Shown piece after piece: positions 6,841-17,636 of a stretch of 64,000 nt of DNA (position 1 is the stretch's first letter; each line of letters begins with the position of its first letter). A model generated the notes under the pieces. It was given only the letters and a program-made list of their open reading frames with translations, did no database searches and was not told the origin of the DNA. The DNA is from Legionella impletisoli (GTDB lineage: Bacteria; Pseudomonadota; Gammaproteobacteria; Legionellales; Legionellaceae): positions 62,001 through 126,000 of the forward strand of contig NZ_CAAAIA010000004.1 in assembly GCF_900639875.1 (NCBI RefSeq), in the 5' to 3' direction. Made by a program: the position numbers and the translations under genes.

Positions 6841-9800
6841 ATGACAAAATCCATGCGACTTAAACAACTTAAACTAAGTGGTTTTAAATCGTTTGTTGAT
6901 CCGACGGTTATTCCTTTTCCCAGCCAGCTGGTAGCCGTAGTTGGTCCCAATGGATGTGGAAAGTCAAATATTATTGACGCCGTTCGTTGGGTAATGGGTG
7001 AGAGCTCTGCGAAAAATCTTCGTGGAGAGTCGATGGTTGATGTAATTTTTAATGGCTCCTCGAATCGTAAGCCAGTAGGTCAAGCTTCGGTGGAATTGGT
7101 ATTTGATAATAGTTTGGGCAAACTCAGTGGGCAGTATGTCTCTTTTCAGGAAGTTGCCGTTAAACGATTAGTAACACGTGATGGGGATTCAACGTATTTT
7201 CTGAATGGAACACGCTGTCGACGTCGTGATATCAATGACCTTTTTTTGGGAACCGGGGCTGGTGCGAGAGGTTATGCCATCATTGGCCAGGATATGATTT
7301 CCAAGATTATTGAAGCGCGTCCTGATGATCTCAAAACCTATTTAGAAGAGGCCGCTGGGGTTTCAAAATATAAAGAGCGTAAGCGAGAGACGTTACAACG
7401 AATTAGCAATACTCGCGAAAATCTTGATAGAGTCCAGGATATTCGGGAAGAGCTAGGAAAACAGTTGGCTCGTTTAGAGCGTCAAGCAAAAGCAGCTGAA
7501 CGTTATACCCAGTTAAAAAATGAAGAGCGACGGTACAAATCTGAAATACTGACTTTAAAATGGACTGAGTTAAATCAAGCGTTAGCTTCTCAACGAAACA
7601 AAATAGCCGAGTCATCTCGTGTTGTAGAGCAGCATAAGGCGAAGCTTGCCACCTGCAAGAATGAATTGGTCCAACATCAGGACTTTCTTCATACGGGAAA
7701 TCAGGAACTTCAAGCGATTCAACAACAGTACTATCAAGTCAGCAATGAAATCGCTCGCTTAGAGGAATCCATTCAGCAAAGGATCACCGAGAAAAATCGT
7801 ATTGCTAAGGAGATGGGAGAAATCGAGCGTGATTTAGATGAGACTTTTAAACGATTGCAATCCGATAAATCGCAGTTAACCAAAAGCAGCAATGCCTATG
7901 AGTTATTACAGCAAAGTTTGTCTACCTTACACGCAGATTATACTAATCAAGTCTCTAAGTTAAAAAGTCTGCAATTCGAAGTGAGCCAAAATCAGGAAGC
8001 TTGGCAATCGTTTCTTACTCGCAAAAATCATGCATTACGTGAGATTGAACTCGCCTCCTTGCAGCTAAAGCATCTATCGGAACGTAAACAAGATACGTTG
8101 CTTCGACTCGAAGCCTTAAATCGAGAATTGTATGAACAGGACTTAGAGCCCTTAGAAGTTGAAGTGAATGAATTAATCCAAAAAGAACAGTCTATTACAG
8201 AAGACCTGCAAGAAGCACAACGGAAGCTAGAGAATACACAACACCAAGCGACCAGTTTACGAGCCAAAGTGGTAGAGCGTGAACAGCAACTTCGCAACGC
8301 TGAAATAAATGCGCAACAAATTGCTACGGAATACGCATCCTTATTAGCAGCACAACAATCGGCGTTTCAAGCGAAAAATGAATGGTGTAGTCTACCCGAA
8401 TGGCAAGACAAGACTCGAGTTATTGATGAGATTTTGGTAGAAGAACCCTGGCAGTTTGCGCTTGAGGTGGTTCTTGGAGATAGCGTTCATGGGATCATGC
8501 TCGATGCACTGGAAGAAGCATCTTTAAATACCACACCAACTCATTCGGGGGTGTTTGTTGTTCGGGAAGAGAAATCCTCAATGCCTACCTCCTATCCTCG
8601 CTTAATTGATAAAATGAAAGGCCCTATACCCTGTTGGATTTATTCACTGCAGCAAATTTTTGCGGCAGAAAATCTGACAGAGGCTCGGCAATGGTTGACT
8701 TTCCTCTCTGAAGGACAATCGGTGATCACCATGGATGGGGTTTGGATGGGACGAGGATGGATAAAAACTGCTCCTCAACAAACCAAGGATGAAGCCAGCT
8801 TTCTTACTAGACAAAAAGTTCTGACACGGCTTTCAAAAAAGAAAACTGAAGCAAACGGTGAGGTCTTGCAAATTCAGCAAGAGACAATGAAGCTACAAGA
8901 AGTGCTTAATTGTATTTTCGATGAAGTAGAGTCACTCAAAGCGTTGGTCTTTGATACCCAAAATAATCTACATCAAATAAAAGCGGTTAAAGACCAGAAA
9001 CTAAACACGTTAGTCCAACGTAAAAAACGATATTCTATCTTACAAGAAGAAATTGAAACGCTGACAACAACCCTTGAATCATTGACTGAGGAAGCAGTTC
9101 ATGCAGAAGATAAAGCGAAGAATAGAGAACTTGAATCCTGTCATTTTGATGAAGAAGAAGAGAAATTACTGGAAGTAAGAAAACTTGCTGAATCCTCACT
9201 GGATGCCTATCAGCATCAATTAGAAGCCATACAACAATTGTTACGACAGACTCAATTGCAATCTGATCGCGAAGCGTTATCAGTTGAACAATGTAAATCT
9301 TCCATTCAGCGTGAAGAGAAGCTCATTGACTCTTTAAAACAAAAGCAGCAGGAATTGCTTTTGCGGTATAAAGAATTAAATATTCCAGAAGAAGAAGTTC
9401 GTAAACCGCTTCTTGAAAAAACAAATGTCTTTAATGAGCTGGAGGCATCCTTATCAAATCGACAAGAAACGATAGATACCTTACGACAGCAAATAGTGAT
9501 AATCAATCAGGTTGCAAAAGAAGCAGAAAGTCTAACTATAGCTGCAGAAGAAGCTCTGCAACAGCAAAAGCTTGAGGAGCAGGCATTGCGTATTCGTGCT
9601 GAAGGATATGTCGATTCCTTAATCGATTTGGGATTAAAGCCTGAAACGGTTCGAGAGACAATTCCTAAAGACGCCTCGAGAACAGAGCATGAACGGGTTC
9701 TAAAAGAAATCGAAGAAAAGATTAAACGGTTGGGAGCTATCAATCTGGTGGCCATCGAAGAATACCAAACTGAGTTGAAACGAAAACAACATCTTGACCA

Positions 9801-10347
9801 CCAGTATCAAGATTTATCAGAAGCGCTCAATACGTTAGAAAAAGCAATTGCAAAAATGGATGATGAAACCACCACCCGGTTAAAAGCAACCTTTGATCAC
9901 GTCAATGAATCGTTTCAAATGCTTTTCCCAAGACTTTTTGGTGGGGGACGTGCTAAGTTAGAACTTACATGCGATAATCTACTCGAAGCTGGTGTGATGG
10001 TTACAGCTCAACCGCCGGGTAAACGAAACAGCACGATTCATATGCTTTCCGGAGGCGAGAAAGCCATGACTGCCGTTGCGCTTGTTTTTGCTATTTTTCA
10101 CCTGAATCCAGCACCGTTTTGCATGTTGGATGAGGTAGATGCGCCGCTTGATGACGCCAATGTTCGACGCTTTTGTTCTTTAGTTAAAGAGATGTCGACG
10201 TGCGTGCAGTTTTTGTTTATTACGCATAATAAGGTCACAATGGAATTAGCAGATCAATTGATTGGCGTTACGATGCGTGAGCCAGGAGTGTCACGAATTG
10301 TTGCGGTTGATGTAGAAGAGGCGTTGAGTTATACCCAGAGGCATTGA
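6841..10347 (+). CDS. smc: Chromosome partition protein SMC
   Basis: 1168-aa condensin ATPase that compacts and separates chromosomes, normally with ScpA and ScpB. The Walker A motif GPNGCGKSN is at 35-43. Two long coiled coils flank a hinge around residues 510-650, and the C-terminal head carries the signature motif (LSGGEKAM) and Walker B (FCMLDEVDAPLDD). Length is typical. ATG codons at 6841 and 6853 are both possible; many relatives start with the MRLKQ sequence of the second, and neither has a clear ribosome site. zipA follows after 33 bases, so the two are probably co-transcribed. scpA and scpB are not in the window. Confidence 0.96.
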   Translation: MTKSMRLKQLKLSGFKSFVDPTVIPFPSQLVAVVGPNGCGKSNIIDAVRWVMGESSAKNLRGESMVDVIFNGSSNRKPVGQASVELVFDNSLGKLSGQYVSFQEVAVKRLVTRDGDSTYFLNGTRCRRRDINDLFLGTGAGARGYAIIGQDMISKIIEARPDDLKTYLEEAAGVSKYKERKRETLQRISNTRENLDRVQDIREELGKQLARLERQAKAAERYTQLKNEERRYKSEILTLKWTELNQALASQRNKIAESSRVVEQHKAKLATCKNELVQHQDFLHTGNQELQAIQQQYYQVSNEIARLEESIQQRITEKNRIAKEMGEIERDLDETFKRLQSDKSQLTKSSNAYELLQQSLSTLHADYTNQVSKLKSLQFEVSQNQEAWQSFLTRKNHALREIELASLQLKHLSERKQDTLLRLEALNRELYEQDLEPLEVEVNELIQKEQSITEDLQEAQRKLENTQHQATSLRAKVVEREQQLRNAEINAQQIATEYASLLAAQQSAFQAKNEWCSLPEWQDKTRVIDEILVEEPWQFALEVVLGDSVHGIMLDALEEASLNTTPTHSGVFVVREEKSSMPTSYPRLIDKMKGPIPCWIYSLQQIFAAENLTEARQWLTFLSEGQSVITMDGVWMGRGWIKTAPQQTKDEASFLTRQKVLTRLSKKKTEANGEVLQIQQETMKLQEVLNCIFDEVESLKALVFDTQNNLHQIKAVKDQKLNTLVQRKKRYSILQEEIETLTTTLESLTEEAVHAEDKAKNRELESCHFDEEEEKLLEVRKLAESSLDAYQHQLEAIQQLLRQTQLQSDREALSVEQCKSSIQREEKLIDSLKQKQQELLLRYKELNIPEEEVRKPLLEKTNVFNELEASLSNRQETIDTLRQQIVIINQVAKEAESLTIAAEEALQQQKLEEQALRIRAEGYVDSLIDLGLKPETVRETIPKDASRTEHERVLKEIEEKIKRLGAINLVAIEEYQTELKRKQHLDHQYQDLSEALNTLEKAIAKMDDETTTRLKATFDHVNESFQMLFPRLFGGGRAKLELTCDNLLEAGVMVTAQPPGKRNSTIHMLSGGEKAMTAVALVFAIFHLNPAPFCMLDEVDAPLDDANVRRFCSLVKEMSTCVQFLFITHNKVTMELADQLIGVTMREPGVSRIVAVDVEEALSYTQRH

Positions 10348-10380
10348 CGTCTGGTAATACACGGATTATAGGAGTTAAAA

Positions 10381-11082
10381 ATGCAAGCAAACTGGAGTTT
10401 GATTGTGAATATCTTATTATTGTTAGGCGTATTTATGGCCATCGGTCAGATGATGCGTGCCAGGCATAAACACGCCCAAGAGAAAAAGCGTCAACCCGCT
10501 ATCGGACCAGAATACGTTCACGAGCAAGATGATATTATTGCCGTTCGGAAAATTTCGAGCCAAGAAATCCAAGATAAACCCCGAACACCACAGCCCAAAA
10601 TTACGTCCTCTAAAAAGCCGAATAAACCCGTTATTGAGCCTAATGCGGAGTCTTTGATGTTTTTTTTATTGGCAAAAGAAAATCGACAACTGGCTGGTTA
10701 TGAGTTATTGCAGACGATTTTGGCGGCTGGGTTAAGATTTGGCGAAGGCCATTTATTTCATCGCCATCAACAGCCTAATGGGCAAGGTCCAGTGCTTTGT
10801 AGCCTAGCTGCTGCAACCGCAACGGGCGTGTTTGATTTACAAAACATTGGTGCTTTCAGCGTGCGCGGGCTTTGTCTTTTTATGCAAGCCAGTGGAAACG
10901 CAACGATTGACCAAGAGCGCTTTGAAATCATGTTAGACACGGCTAAACAATTAAGTGAAGACTTAAATACTTTATTATTAGATGATGAGCAACGTCCTTT
11001 AAATGATGAACGTTTGCAGCGTTATTATGCACGTCTTAATATACAGCAAGATGAGCATGAGCCTATAAGTAATGTGTTTTGA
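10381..11082 (+). CDS. zipA: Cell division protein ZipA
   Basis: 233-aa inner-membrane anchor of FtsZ at the septum. It has an N-terminal membrane helix (about residues 4-22), a charged, Pro/Lys-rich linker (about 25-90) and a C-terminal ZipA domain (about 92-225) with the LFHRH and FSVRGLCLFMQ segments of the FtsZ-binding fold. AGGAG lies 6 bases before the ATG. In many gammaproteobacteria zipA is next to ligA; here murF follows instead, with only 14 bases between them, linking zipA to the dcw cluster. Confidence 0.9.
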   Translation: MQANWSLIVNILLLLGVFMAIGQMMRARHKHAQEKKRQPAIGPEYVHEQDDIIAVRKISSQEIQDKPRTPQPKITSSKKPNKPVIEPNAESLMFFLLAKENRQLAGYELLQTILAAGLRFGEGHLFHRHQQPNGQGPVLCSLAAATATGVFDLQNIGAFSVRGLCLFMQASGNATIDQERFEIMLDTAKQLSEDLNTLLLDDEQRPLNDERLQRYYARLNIQQDEHEPISNVF

Positions 11083-11096
11083 TACAGGGGATAAAT

Positions 11097-12431
11097 ATGA
11101 TGATGTTAGCTGAGGTTGCATCTGTACTAAATACCGCCTGCACGGAAAATTTTGAATTAAATGCGATTTGTATTGATAGCCGGCAAGTGAACCCTGGAAG
11201 CTTATTTATTGCTATCAAAGGGGAGCGTTTTGATGGCCATGATTTCATCAAAGAAGCCATCACCCAAGGTGCTGCAGCCGTGGTCTGTCAGCGGAAAGCG
11301 GAACTCGTAAACGTTCCACAGCTTGTTGTACAAGATACTTTGATGGCCCTAGCAGATATTGCTCGATACCATCGCTCAAAATTTACTTGTGGCGTTATTG
11401 CTTTAACCGGAAGTAATGGTAAAACGAGCGTTAAGGAAATGATAGCTGCCATTTTGCCGCAGCCTGCCTTTGCAACGAAAGGCAACTTGAACAACCATAT
11501 CGGTGTTCCACTCAGTGTATTGCAGTTAAATTCCGACCATCGTTATGCGGTGTTTGAACTTGGAGCAAATCACCCAGGCGAAATTGCTCACACGGTATCC
11601 ATTGTGAAACCTAAAGTGACCCTAATCAACAACATTGCACCTGCACATATCGAAGGATTTGGTTCAATCGATGGAGTAGCCTTGGCAAAAGGGGAAATTC
11701 ACCAAGGCTTAGCGGCTGGCGGGACAGCAATCATTAACGATGATGATGAATATGCACACTTTTGGGACTCCTCATTAGTCGATAAAAATACCGTTCATTT
11801 CTCACTCCATAAGCCAGTTGATGTTTATGCCCAAGACATCACGTTTCAAAGTAATAAATGCGCTCAGTTTATCTTGGTGACGCCAAAAGGCGAGGCTTCA
11901 ATACAACTACAAGTACCCGGACTTCATAATGTAAGTAATGCGTTAGCTGCTGCAGCATGTGCTTATGCTCTGGGGATTGGGTTATCTAACATTAAAGCAG
12001 GATTAAACCAGTTTCAGGGTGTTTCAGGTCGAATGACGCATCACAACGGAAAGCAGAGTGCTTTAATCATTGATGATACTTACAATGCTAATTTACAATC
12101 CACGCTTAAAGCGTTGGATGTGTTGTCTCAATATGAAGGTAAGAGGATCTTTGTATTTGGAGATATGGGAGAATTAGGCGATTGGTCTAAAAAACATCAT
12201 CAGCTGGTTGGGCAAGCCGCGAAAGAATTAAAAATTGATGCGTTGTATACCTTTGGCCACCATAGCCAACACACAACAAAAGTATTTGGCGAAAACGCGA
12301 GGCATTTTACAAGCCATGAGGAGCTCACTGAGTGTCTGTTACCAACGCTAGATAGTGCCACAGTGATTCTTGTGAAAGGTTCTCGTTCGAGCGCGATGGA
12401 GCAGGTTGTAAATCGTTTAATTGCTGTATAA
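11097..12431 (+). CDS. murF: UDP-MurNAc-tripeptide:D-Ala-D-Ala ligase
   Basis: 444-aa Mur ligase that adds D-Ala-D-Ala to UDP-MurNAc-tripeptide, the last cytoplasmic precursor step. The ATP loop reads GSNGKTSVKE, followed by the NNHIGVPLSVL segment typical of MurF and the DDTYNAN motif of the C-terminal domain. Three consecutive ATG codons occur at 11097; AGGGG at 11086-11090 lies 6 bases before the first. A TTG at 11079 would overlap the zipA stop and is less likely. The usual upstream neighbour murE is absent. Confidence 0.93.
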   Translation: MMMLAEVASVLNTACTENFELNAICIDSRQVNPGSLFIAIKGERFDGHDFIKEAITQGAAAVVCQRKAELVNVPQLVVQDTLMALADIARYHRSKFTCGVIALTGSNGKTSVKEMIAAILPQPAFATKGNLNNHIGVPLSVLQLNSDHRYAVFELGANHPGEIAHTVSIVKPKVTLINNIAPAHIEGFGSIDGVALAKGEIHQGLAAGGTAIINDDDEYAHFWDSSLVDKNTVHFSLHKPVDVYAQDITFQSNKCAQFILVTPKGEASIQLQVPGLHNVSNALAAAACAYALGIGLSNIKAGLNQFQGVSGRMTHHNGKQSALIIDDTYNANLQSTLKALDVLSQYEGKRIFVFGDMGELGDWSKKHHQLVGQAAKELKIDALYTFGHHSQHTTKVFGENARHFTSHEELTECLLPTLDSATVILVKGSRSSAMEQVVNRLIAV

Positions 12432-12491
12432 AAATGCGTGATTTGTAAGTAGGCCCTGCCAACGAAAGCATAATAATTAGAGGTTATATAC

Positions 12492-13577
12492 ATGTTATAT
12501 TGGATAACGCAATTACTGCAGGGACAGTATCATGCGTTTAGAGTGTTTCAATACATTACCTTTCGGTCTATTTTGGCCGCACTGACGGCACTGCTGGTTG
12601 GCTTATTTTGTGGGCCCTGGACTATACGGTGGTTAAGAGGCTTGCAGATAGGACAAATGGTACGTGATGATGGTCCTCAAAGCCATTTATCAAAAGCGGG
12701 AACACCCACTATGGGTGGCGTCCTCATTCTTTTAGCCATTACTATTAGCACCTTGCTTTGGGGAGATCTTCGCCAAACTAATTTATGGATAGTGTTGTTG
12801 GTGACTTTGAGTTTCGGTGTGATTGGCTGGGTTGATGATTATCGCAAATTAGTTTTAAAAAATAGCAAAGGATTGCCGGGACGTTGGAAATATTTCTGGC
12901 AGTCATTGATTGCAGTTGTGGCGGTATTGTTTTTATATTTCAATGCCAGTGCACCTATCCATACCCAACTCACAATCCCTTTTTTTAAAAATCTATTAAT
13001 TGAACTAGGGCCATTATTTCCCATATTGGCTTATTTTGTGATTGTAGGCAGTAGCAATGCCGTGAATTTGACCGATGGTTTAGATGGATTGGCGATTGTG
13101 CCAATTGTTATGGTTTCCGGTGCATTGGGCGTATTTTCTTATGTGGCCAGTAATGCCGTGTACGCCCATTATCTGGCTGTTCCGTTTGTCCCAAACACGG
13201 GAGAGTTGACCATTTTTTGCTCTTCTATTGTAGGCGCAGGACTTGGCTTTTTATGGTACAACACCTATCCTGCTCAAGTATTTATGGGTGATGTGGGATC
13301 GCTTTCCTTAGGTGCAGCGCTTGGGATTGTTGCCGTTATCATCCGGCAAGAACTAGTCTTGTTAATTATGGGTGGTCTATTTGTAATAGAAACACTTTCG
13401 GTTATTTTGCAGGTGACTTATTTTAAATATACGGGTGGTAAACGAATATTTCGTATGGCGCCATTGCATCATCATTTTGAGCTAAAAGGGTGGTCAGAAC
13501 CAAAAGTTATTGTTCGGTTTTGGATTATGACTGTTATTTTTGTGTTGTGTGGATTAGCCACATTAAAGCTTCGGTAG
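12492..13577 (+). CDS. mraY: Phospho-MurNAc-pentapeptide translocase
   Basis: 361-aa polytopic membrane enzyme that transfers phospho-MurNAc-pentapeptide to undecaprenyl phosphate, forming lipid I. About ten membrane segments are evident, with the family motifs [18 protein letters not shown] and the C-terminal HHHFE segment. Length matches E. coli MraY. GAGG lies 8 bases before the ATG. murD follows within a few bases, as in the classical dcw order. Confidence 0.95.
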   Translation: MLYWITQLLQGQYHAFRVFQYITFRSILAALTALLVGLFCGPWTIRWLRGLQIGQMVRDDGPQSHLSKAGTPTMGGVLILLAITISTLLWGDLRQTNLWIVLLVTLSFGVIGWVDDYRKLVLKNSKGLPGRWKYFWQSLIAVVAVLFLYFNASAPIHTQLTIPFFKNLLIELGPLFPILAYFVIVGSSNAVNLTDGLDGLAIVPIVMVSGALGVFSYVASNAVYAHYLAVPFVPNTGELTIFCSSIVGAGLGFLWYNTYPAQVFMGDVGSLSLGAALGIVAVIIRQELVLLIMGGLFVIETLSVILQVTYFKYTGGKRIFRMAPLHHHFELKGWSEPKVIVRFWIMTVIFVLCGLATLKLR

Positions 13578-13583
13578 GTGTTT

Positions 13584-14930
13584 ATGCACTCAGCGCTTCA
13601 TTTGGTGGTTGGGTTAGGTCAAACGGGTTTATCGATTGCCCGTTATCTGCAACGACGTCATGTTCCTTTCGCAGTTTTTGATACCCGTAAAAGTCCAGCG
13701 GGTGCTGCGGAGTTTAAAGTCGGCTTTCCTGGGGTTGATTTGTACTTAGAAGAACTCCCAGAATCGATGTATGAGCGTTTAAATGGGATTATTTGTAGCC
13801 CGGGGGTACCCTTAGATGCCCCTTTCTTGCAAAAAGCAAAAGCACAAGGCATTCCAATATTGGGTGATATAGATTGCCTTGCTCGTGAAATTAAAGAACC
13901 AGTAATTGCTATCACGGGAACCAATGGTAAATCAACTGTAACGACTTTAGTGGGCGAGATGACAAAAGCATCGGGCCTCACAGTAGCTGTAGCGGGCAAC
14001 ATTGGTTTGCCCGTATTGGATATTTTAGATGTCGGAGTCCATTATGACTTGTGGGTGCTCGAATTATCCAGTTTTCAACTGGACTTAACCCATTCCTTAG
14101 CGCCATTAGCCTCCACCATTTTAAACATCACACCGGATCATTTAGACAGGCATCATACCTTTCAGGCATATGTGGATTCAAAACAACGCATTTACAATCA
14201 GGCAGAGGTGGTCCTATTTAATCGCGATGATAAGAACACGTACCCTAAAGTGCAGGATAATCCAAATTTAAAAATAATTAGTTTTGGTAGTGATTCGCCT
14301 GATAGTGATTATAATTGGGGTCTTATTCGTGAAGCGGATAAAGTTTATCTTGCAAAAGGGCGAAAGCGACTAATAGCTGTGGATCAAATGCGGATCAGAG
14401 GTGTCCATAACTGGATGAACGCATTGGCTGCTTCAGCATTGGCTGATATAGCAGGGGTTCATGAGCAATCGATAGTGGATGTCTTAGAACGTTTTGCTGG
14501 ATTGCCGCATCGTAGTCAATGGGTGCGAACTTTAAATGAGGTTGATTGGATTAATGATTCAAAAGCAACCAATGTTGGTGCAACGATATCTGCAATTTCT
14601 GGAATAGGAGGTTCCATGCAGGGTAAAATCGTCTTAATTGCGGGAGGCCAAGGAAAAGGCGCAGATTTTAATGATTTAACACAACCCATAGCAGAATTTG
14701 TACGAACGGTGGTGTTAATTGGTCAAGATGCTGATCTGATTGAAGATATTATTCCTGACCGAGTGGAAGTGGTACGCGCTGGCACGATGGATGATGCGGT
14801 TAAAAAAGCGAAATATCATGCCAAACCTGGAGATGTCGTTTTATTATCTCCTGCCTGTGCTAGTTTTGATATGTTTCGAGATTTTAATCATCGTGGCGAT
14901 GATTTTATGGCTTTGGTTAATGCGTTGTGA
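13584..14930 (+). CDS. murD: UDP-MurNAc-L-Ala:D-Glu ligase
   Basis: 448-aa cytoplasmic Mur ligase that adds D-glutamate to UDP-MurNAc-L-alanine. The N-terminal Rossmann-like part starts GLGQTGLS, and the ATP loop is GTNGKSTVTTL. The central and C-terminal Mur domains carry NITPDHLDRH and the DSKATN segment. The frame can begin at a GTG at 13578 right after the mraY stop. I use ATG 13584 because an AGG at 13576-13578 is placed better for it; the difference is two residues. Confidence 0.93.
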   Translation: MHSALHLVVGLGQTGLSIARYLQRRHVPFAVFDTRKSPAGAAEFKVGFPGVDLYLEELPESMYERLNGIICSPGVPLDAPFLQKAKAQGIPILGDIDCLAREIKEPVIAITGTNGKSTVTTLVGEMTKASGLTVAVAGNIGLPVLDILDVGVHYDLWVLELSSFQLDLTHSLAPLASTILNITPDHLDRHHTFQAYVDSKQRIYNQAEVVLFNRDDKNTYPKVQDNPNLKIISFGSDSPDSDYNWGLIREADKVYLAKGRKRLIAVDQMRIRGVHNWMNALAASALADIAGVHEQSIVDVLERFAGLPHRSQWVRTLNEVDWINDSKATNVGATISAISGIGGSMQGKIVLIAGGQGKGADFNDLTQPIAEFVRTVVLIGQDADLIEDIIPDRVEVVRAGTMDDAVKKAKYHAKPGDVVLLSPACASFDMFRDFNHRGDDFMALVNAL

Positions 14931-16099
14931 GCATTATGCGTCCCCGCCATTTGAATCAACGCGGCCAACCAACCCATAAGCCTTTGGCGCTTTACGATAA
15001 GTGGCTAATTCTGGCTGTGGCTGCCCTCGTTATGATTGGATTGATGATGGTGGCTTCCAGTTCTGTCATGATTTCGACTAGAACGTTTCATCAACCCTTC
15101 CATTACCTTATTCGCCAAGTATGTTATCTGGCATTCGGTTTAGTTATGGTATTTATTATTCTTCGAACGGATAGTCGCGTTTGGGAAAAACTAAGCATAC
15201 CTCTATTGCTGGGATGTTTTATCCTCTTAATTTTGGTTCTCATTCCTGGAATCGGTCGCATGGTAAATGGCAGCCGGCGGTGGTTGTCGTTAGGCCCCAT
15301 TGGAGTTCAAGTATCTGAGCTCGCGAAAGTGACGATGATTTTTTATTTATCAGGCTATTTAGTGCGACAAAAATCGGAAGTTGAAGAGAGTATTATGGGA
15401 TTTATCAAACCTATGATAATCTTGTCCGTTTTTTCGGTTTTGCTTTTATTAGAGCCCGATTTCGGTGCCTCGGTCGTTATTACTTGTACATCTATGGCCA
15501 TGTTATTTCTTACAGGAGTTCGGTTACGATATTATGTCGGCCTAGTATTTCTAGTAGGGTTAGCACTGGCATTTCTTGCCATTTCATCACCCTATCGGAT
15601 GACGCGCCTAACGGCGTTCCTGAATCCATGGGCAGATCAATTTAATACTGGATATCAATTAACTCAATCCTTGATCGCGTTTGGAAGAGGGGGTTGGTTT
15701 GGAGTAGGTTTAGGAGATAGTGTTCAAAAACTATTTTACTTGCCTGAAGCGCATACGGATTTTCTTTTTGCTGTCTTGGCAGAAGAATTAGGATTGGTTG
15801 GAATTCTGCTAGTTATTGCACTATACAGTATACTTGTAATTAGAGGTTTAATAATTGGATTTAACGCATACGTACAGGAACGATTATTTGCAGCTTATAC
15901 GGCTTATGGCATTACGTTTTGGCTGGGATTGCAAGCCGCAATCAATATGGGGGTGAATTCAGGACTATTGCCTACGAAAGGATTAACGCTACCACTAATG
16001 AGTTATGGTGGGGCAAGCATGATCGTTTGCTTATGTGTGACGGCGATTTTAGTGCGTATTGATCATGAAAACCGTTGGCATGCGTTAGGTTTAGCCTAA
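14927..16099 (+). CDS. ftsW: Septal lipid II polymerase / SEDS protein FtsW
   Basis: 390-aa SEDS-family membrane protein, the septal peptidoglycan glycosyltransferase partner of FtsI. About ten hydrophobic segments follow a short polar N-terminus, and the NGSRRW, EPDFG and MSYGG motifs are visible. It starts at a GTG at 14927 whose GTGA overlaps the murD stop; an ATG at 14936 is the alternative. After it comes a 115-base gap and then murC, so the usual next gene, murG, is missing here. Confidence 0.93.
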   Translation: MSIMRPRHLNQRGQPTHKPLALYDKWLILAVAALVMIGLMMVASSSVMISTRTFHQPFHYLIRQVCYLAFGLVMVFIILRTDSRVWEKLSIPLLLGCFILLILVLIPGIGRMVNGSRRWLSLGPIGVQVSELAKVTMIFYLSGYLVRQKSEVEESIMGFIKPMIILSVFSVLLLLEPDFGASVVITCTSMAMLFLTGVRLRYYVGLVFLVGLALAFLAISSPYRMTRLTAFLNPWADQFNTGYQLTQSLIAFGRGGWFGVGLGDSVQKLFYLPEAHTDFLFAVLAEELGLVGILLVIALYSILVIRGLIIGFNAYVQERLFAAYTAYGITFWLGLQAAINMGVNSGLLPTKGLTLPLMSYGGASMIVCLCVTAILVRIDHENRWHALGLA

Positions 16100-16214
16100 A
16101 TAATGAAAAACATTCAGGGCAAATTTTTTAAAAAGAGACGAGGGAACGGCTCTAAAGTGTTATAAAAATTTGTCGATATGATTACAACAAGCCCTAATAC
16201 AAGGGGAGACGGCT

Positions 16215-17636
16215 TTGAACAGTAAAGATAGTTTTTTAACGCCCAGGATGGGACGAGTAGAACATATTCATTTTGTGGGTATCGGTGGCGCTGGGATGTG
16301 TGGGATTGCCGAAGTGCTGCATAATGAAGGGTATTGTATTTCAGGATCGGATCTTTCAGACAGCCGCTCCGTGCAGCGGTTGAAATCGCTCGGAATAACC
16401 GTTCATGTTGGACATCGCTTGGAAAATATTCACGGTGCTGACGTAGTCGTTCGTTCAACTGCGATTGAAGATTCAAATCCCGAGGTGATTGCTGCCCGTG
16501 AGCAAATGATCCCAGTTATTCCCCGCGCTATGATGCTTGCGGAATTAATGCGCTTTCGTCATGGAATTGCTATTGCTGGTACGCATGGCAAAACTACGAC
16601 CACCAGTTTAGTCAGCAGTCTTTTAGCCGAAGGGGGATTAGATCCGAGCTTTGTTATCGGTGGAAAATTAAACAGTTGTGGCAGCAATGCACAGCTCGGC
16701 AAATCACCCTATTTTGTTGCCGAAGCCGATGAAAGTGATGCGTCGTTTCTTTTTCTAAAACCTATGATGGCGGTTGTTACCAATATTGATGCTGATCATA
16801 TGGGAACCTATGGCAATGATTTTAATACGTTACGTAACACCTTTGTAGAATTTTTACACCACTTACCCTTTTATGGCTTGGCGGTTTTATGTATTGAAGA
16901 TGAAGAAGTACGTCGAATTATGCCTACGATACAACGTCCCACCATCACCTATGGTTTGCGTGAAGGTGCTCATTATCGAGGCGTAAATTTTCGACAGCAA
17001 GGACTTTTAAGTGAGTTTGAAGTTCATCGACCAAAGCCTTATAAGCCCTTAAGTATTCAGTTTAAGTGGCCTGGGCGACATAATTTATTGAATGCGCTAG
17101 CGGCTATTGCTATTGCGACAGAACTTGGGGTTGATGATCACTCCATTATCAGGGGCTTGTTAAACTTCCAAGGTGTTGGCAGAAGGTTTCAGATGCTTGG
17201 CGAACGTCGCTTTGAGCACGGCAAAGCTATGATTATTGATGATTATGGTCATCACCCTAAAGAGATTACTTCGACCATTGAAGCATTTCGCTCCGTTTGG
17301 CCAGATCGAAGATTGGTTCATGTATTTCAACCGCATCGGTTTTCACGCACCCAATCGCTCTTCCCTCAATTTGTACAGTCATTGAGCTTGGCAGATGAGC
17401 TTTTATTGCTGGATATTTATTCCGCAGGAGAAAAAGCCATTCCTGGTGTGAGTAGTGAAGCATTGGCTAAGGAAATACGTAGCCAATTTCCCAAAGTGAC
17501 TTTAGTGACTGAACATAATTTAGAGCAAAATTTAAATTCTTTAGTCCATGAAGGCGATGTTGTATTAATGCAGGGAGCCGGCAGCATTGGTCAGCTGGCT
17601 GTTAATCTAATGCAAACATTAAGAGAATCCGCGTGA
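16215..17636 (+). CDS. murC: UDP-MurNAc:L-alanine ligase
   Basis: 473-aa Mur ligase that adds L-alanine to UDP-MurNAc. It has an N-terminal HFVGIGGAGM nucleotide-binding motif, an ATP loop GTHGKTTTTSL, and the DDYGHHP motif of the C-terminal domain. The start is a TTG at 16215, supported by a strong GGGGAG at 16203-16208, 6 bases upstream. An internal ATG at 16248 would remove 11 residues ahead of the conserved core. The rare start codon may reduce translation relative to neighbours. Confidence 0.93.
   Translation: MNSKDSFLTPRMGRVEHIHFVGIGGAGMCGIAEVLHNEGYCISGSDLSDSRSVQRLKSLGITVHVGHRLENIHGADVVVRSTAIEDSNPEVIAAREQMIPVIPRAMMLAELMRFRHGIAIAGTHGKTTTTSLVSSLLAEGGLDPSFVIGGKLNSCGSNAQLGKSPYFVAEADESDASFLFLKPMMAVVTNIDADHMGTYGNDFNTLRNTFVEFLHHLPFYGLAVLCIEDEEVRRIMPTIQRPTITYGLREGAHYRGVNFRQQGLLSEFEVHRPKPYKPLSIQFKWPGRHNLLNALAAIAIATELGVDDHSIIRGLLNFQGVGRRFQMLGERRFEHGKAMIIDDYGHHPKEITSTIEAFRSVWPDRRLVHVFQPHRFSRTQSLFPQFVQSLSLADELLLLDIYSAGEKAIPGVSSEALAKEIRSQFPKVTLVTEHNLEQNLNSLVHEGDVVLMQGAGSIGQLAVNLMQTLRESA

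Noticed and set aside
16100-16214. Possible remnant of murG between ftsW and murC
   Set aside because: Only 115 AT-rich bases are present and no frame resembles any part of MurG.
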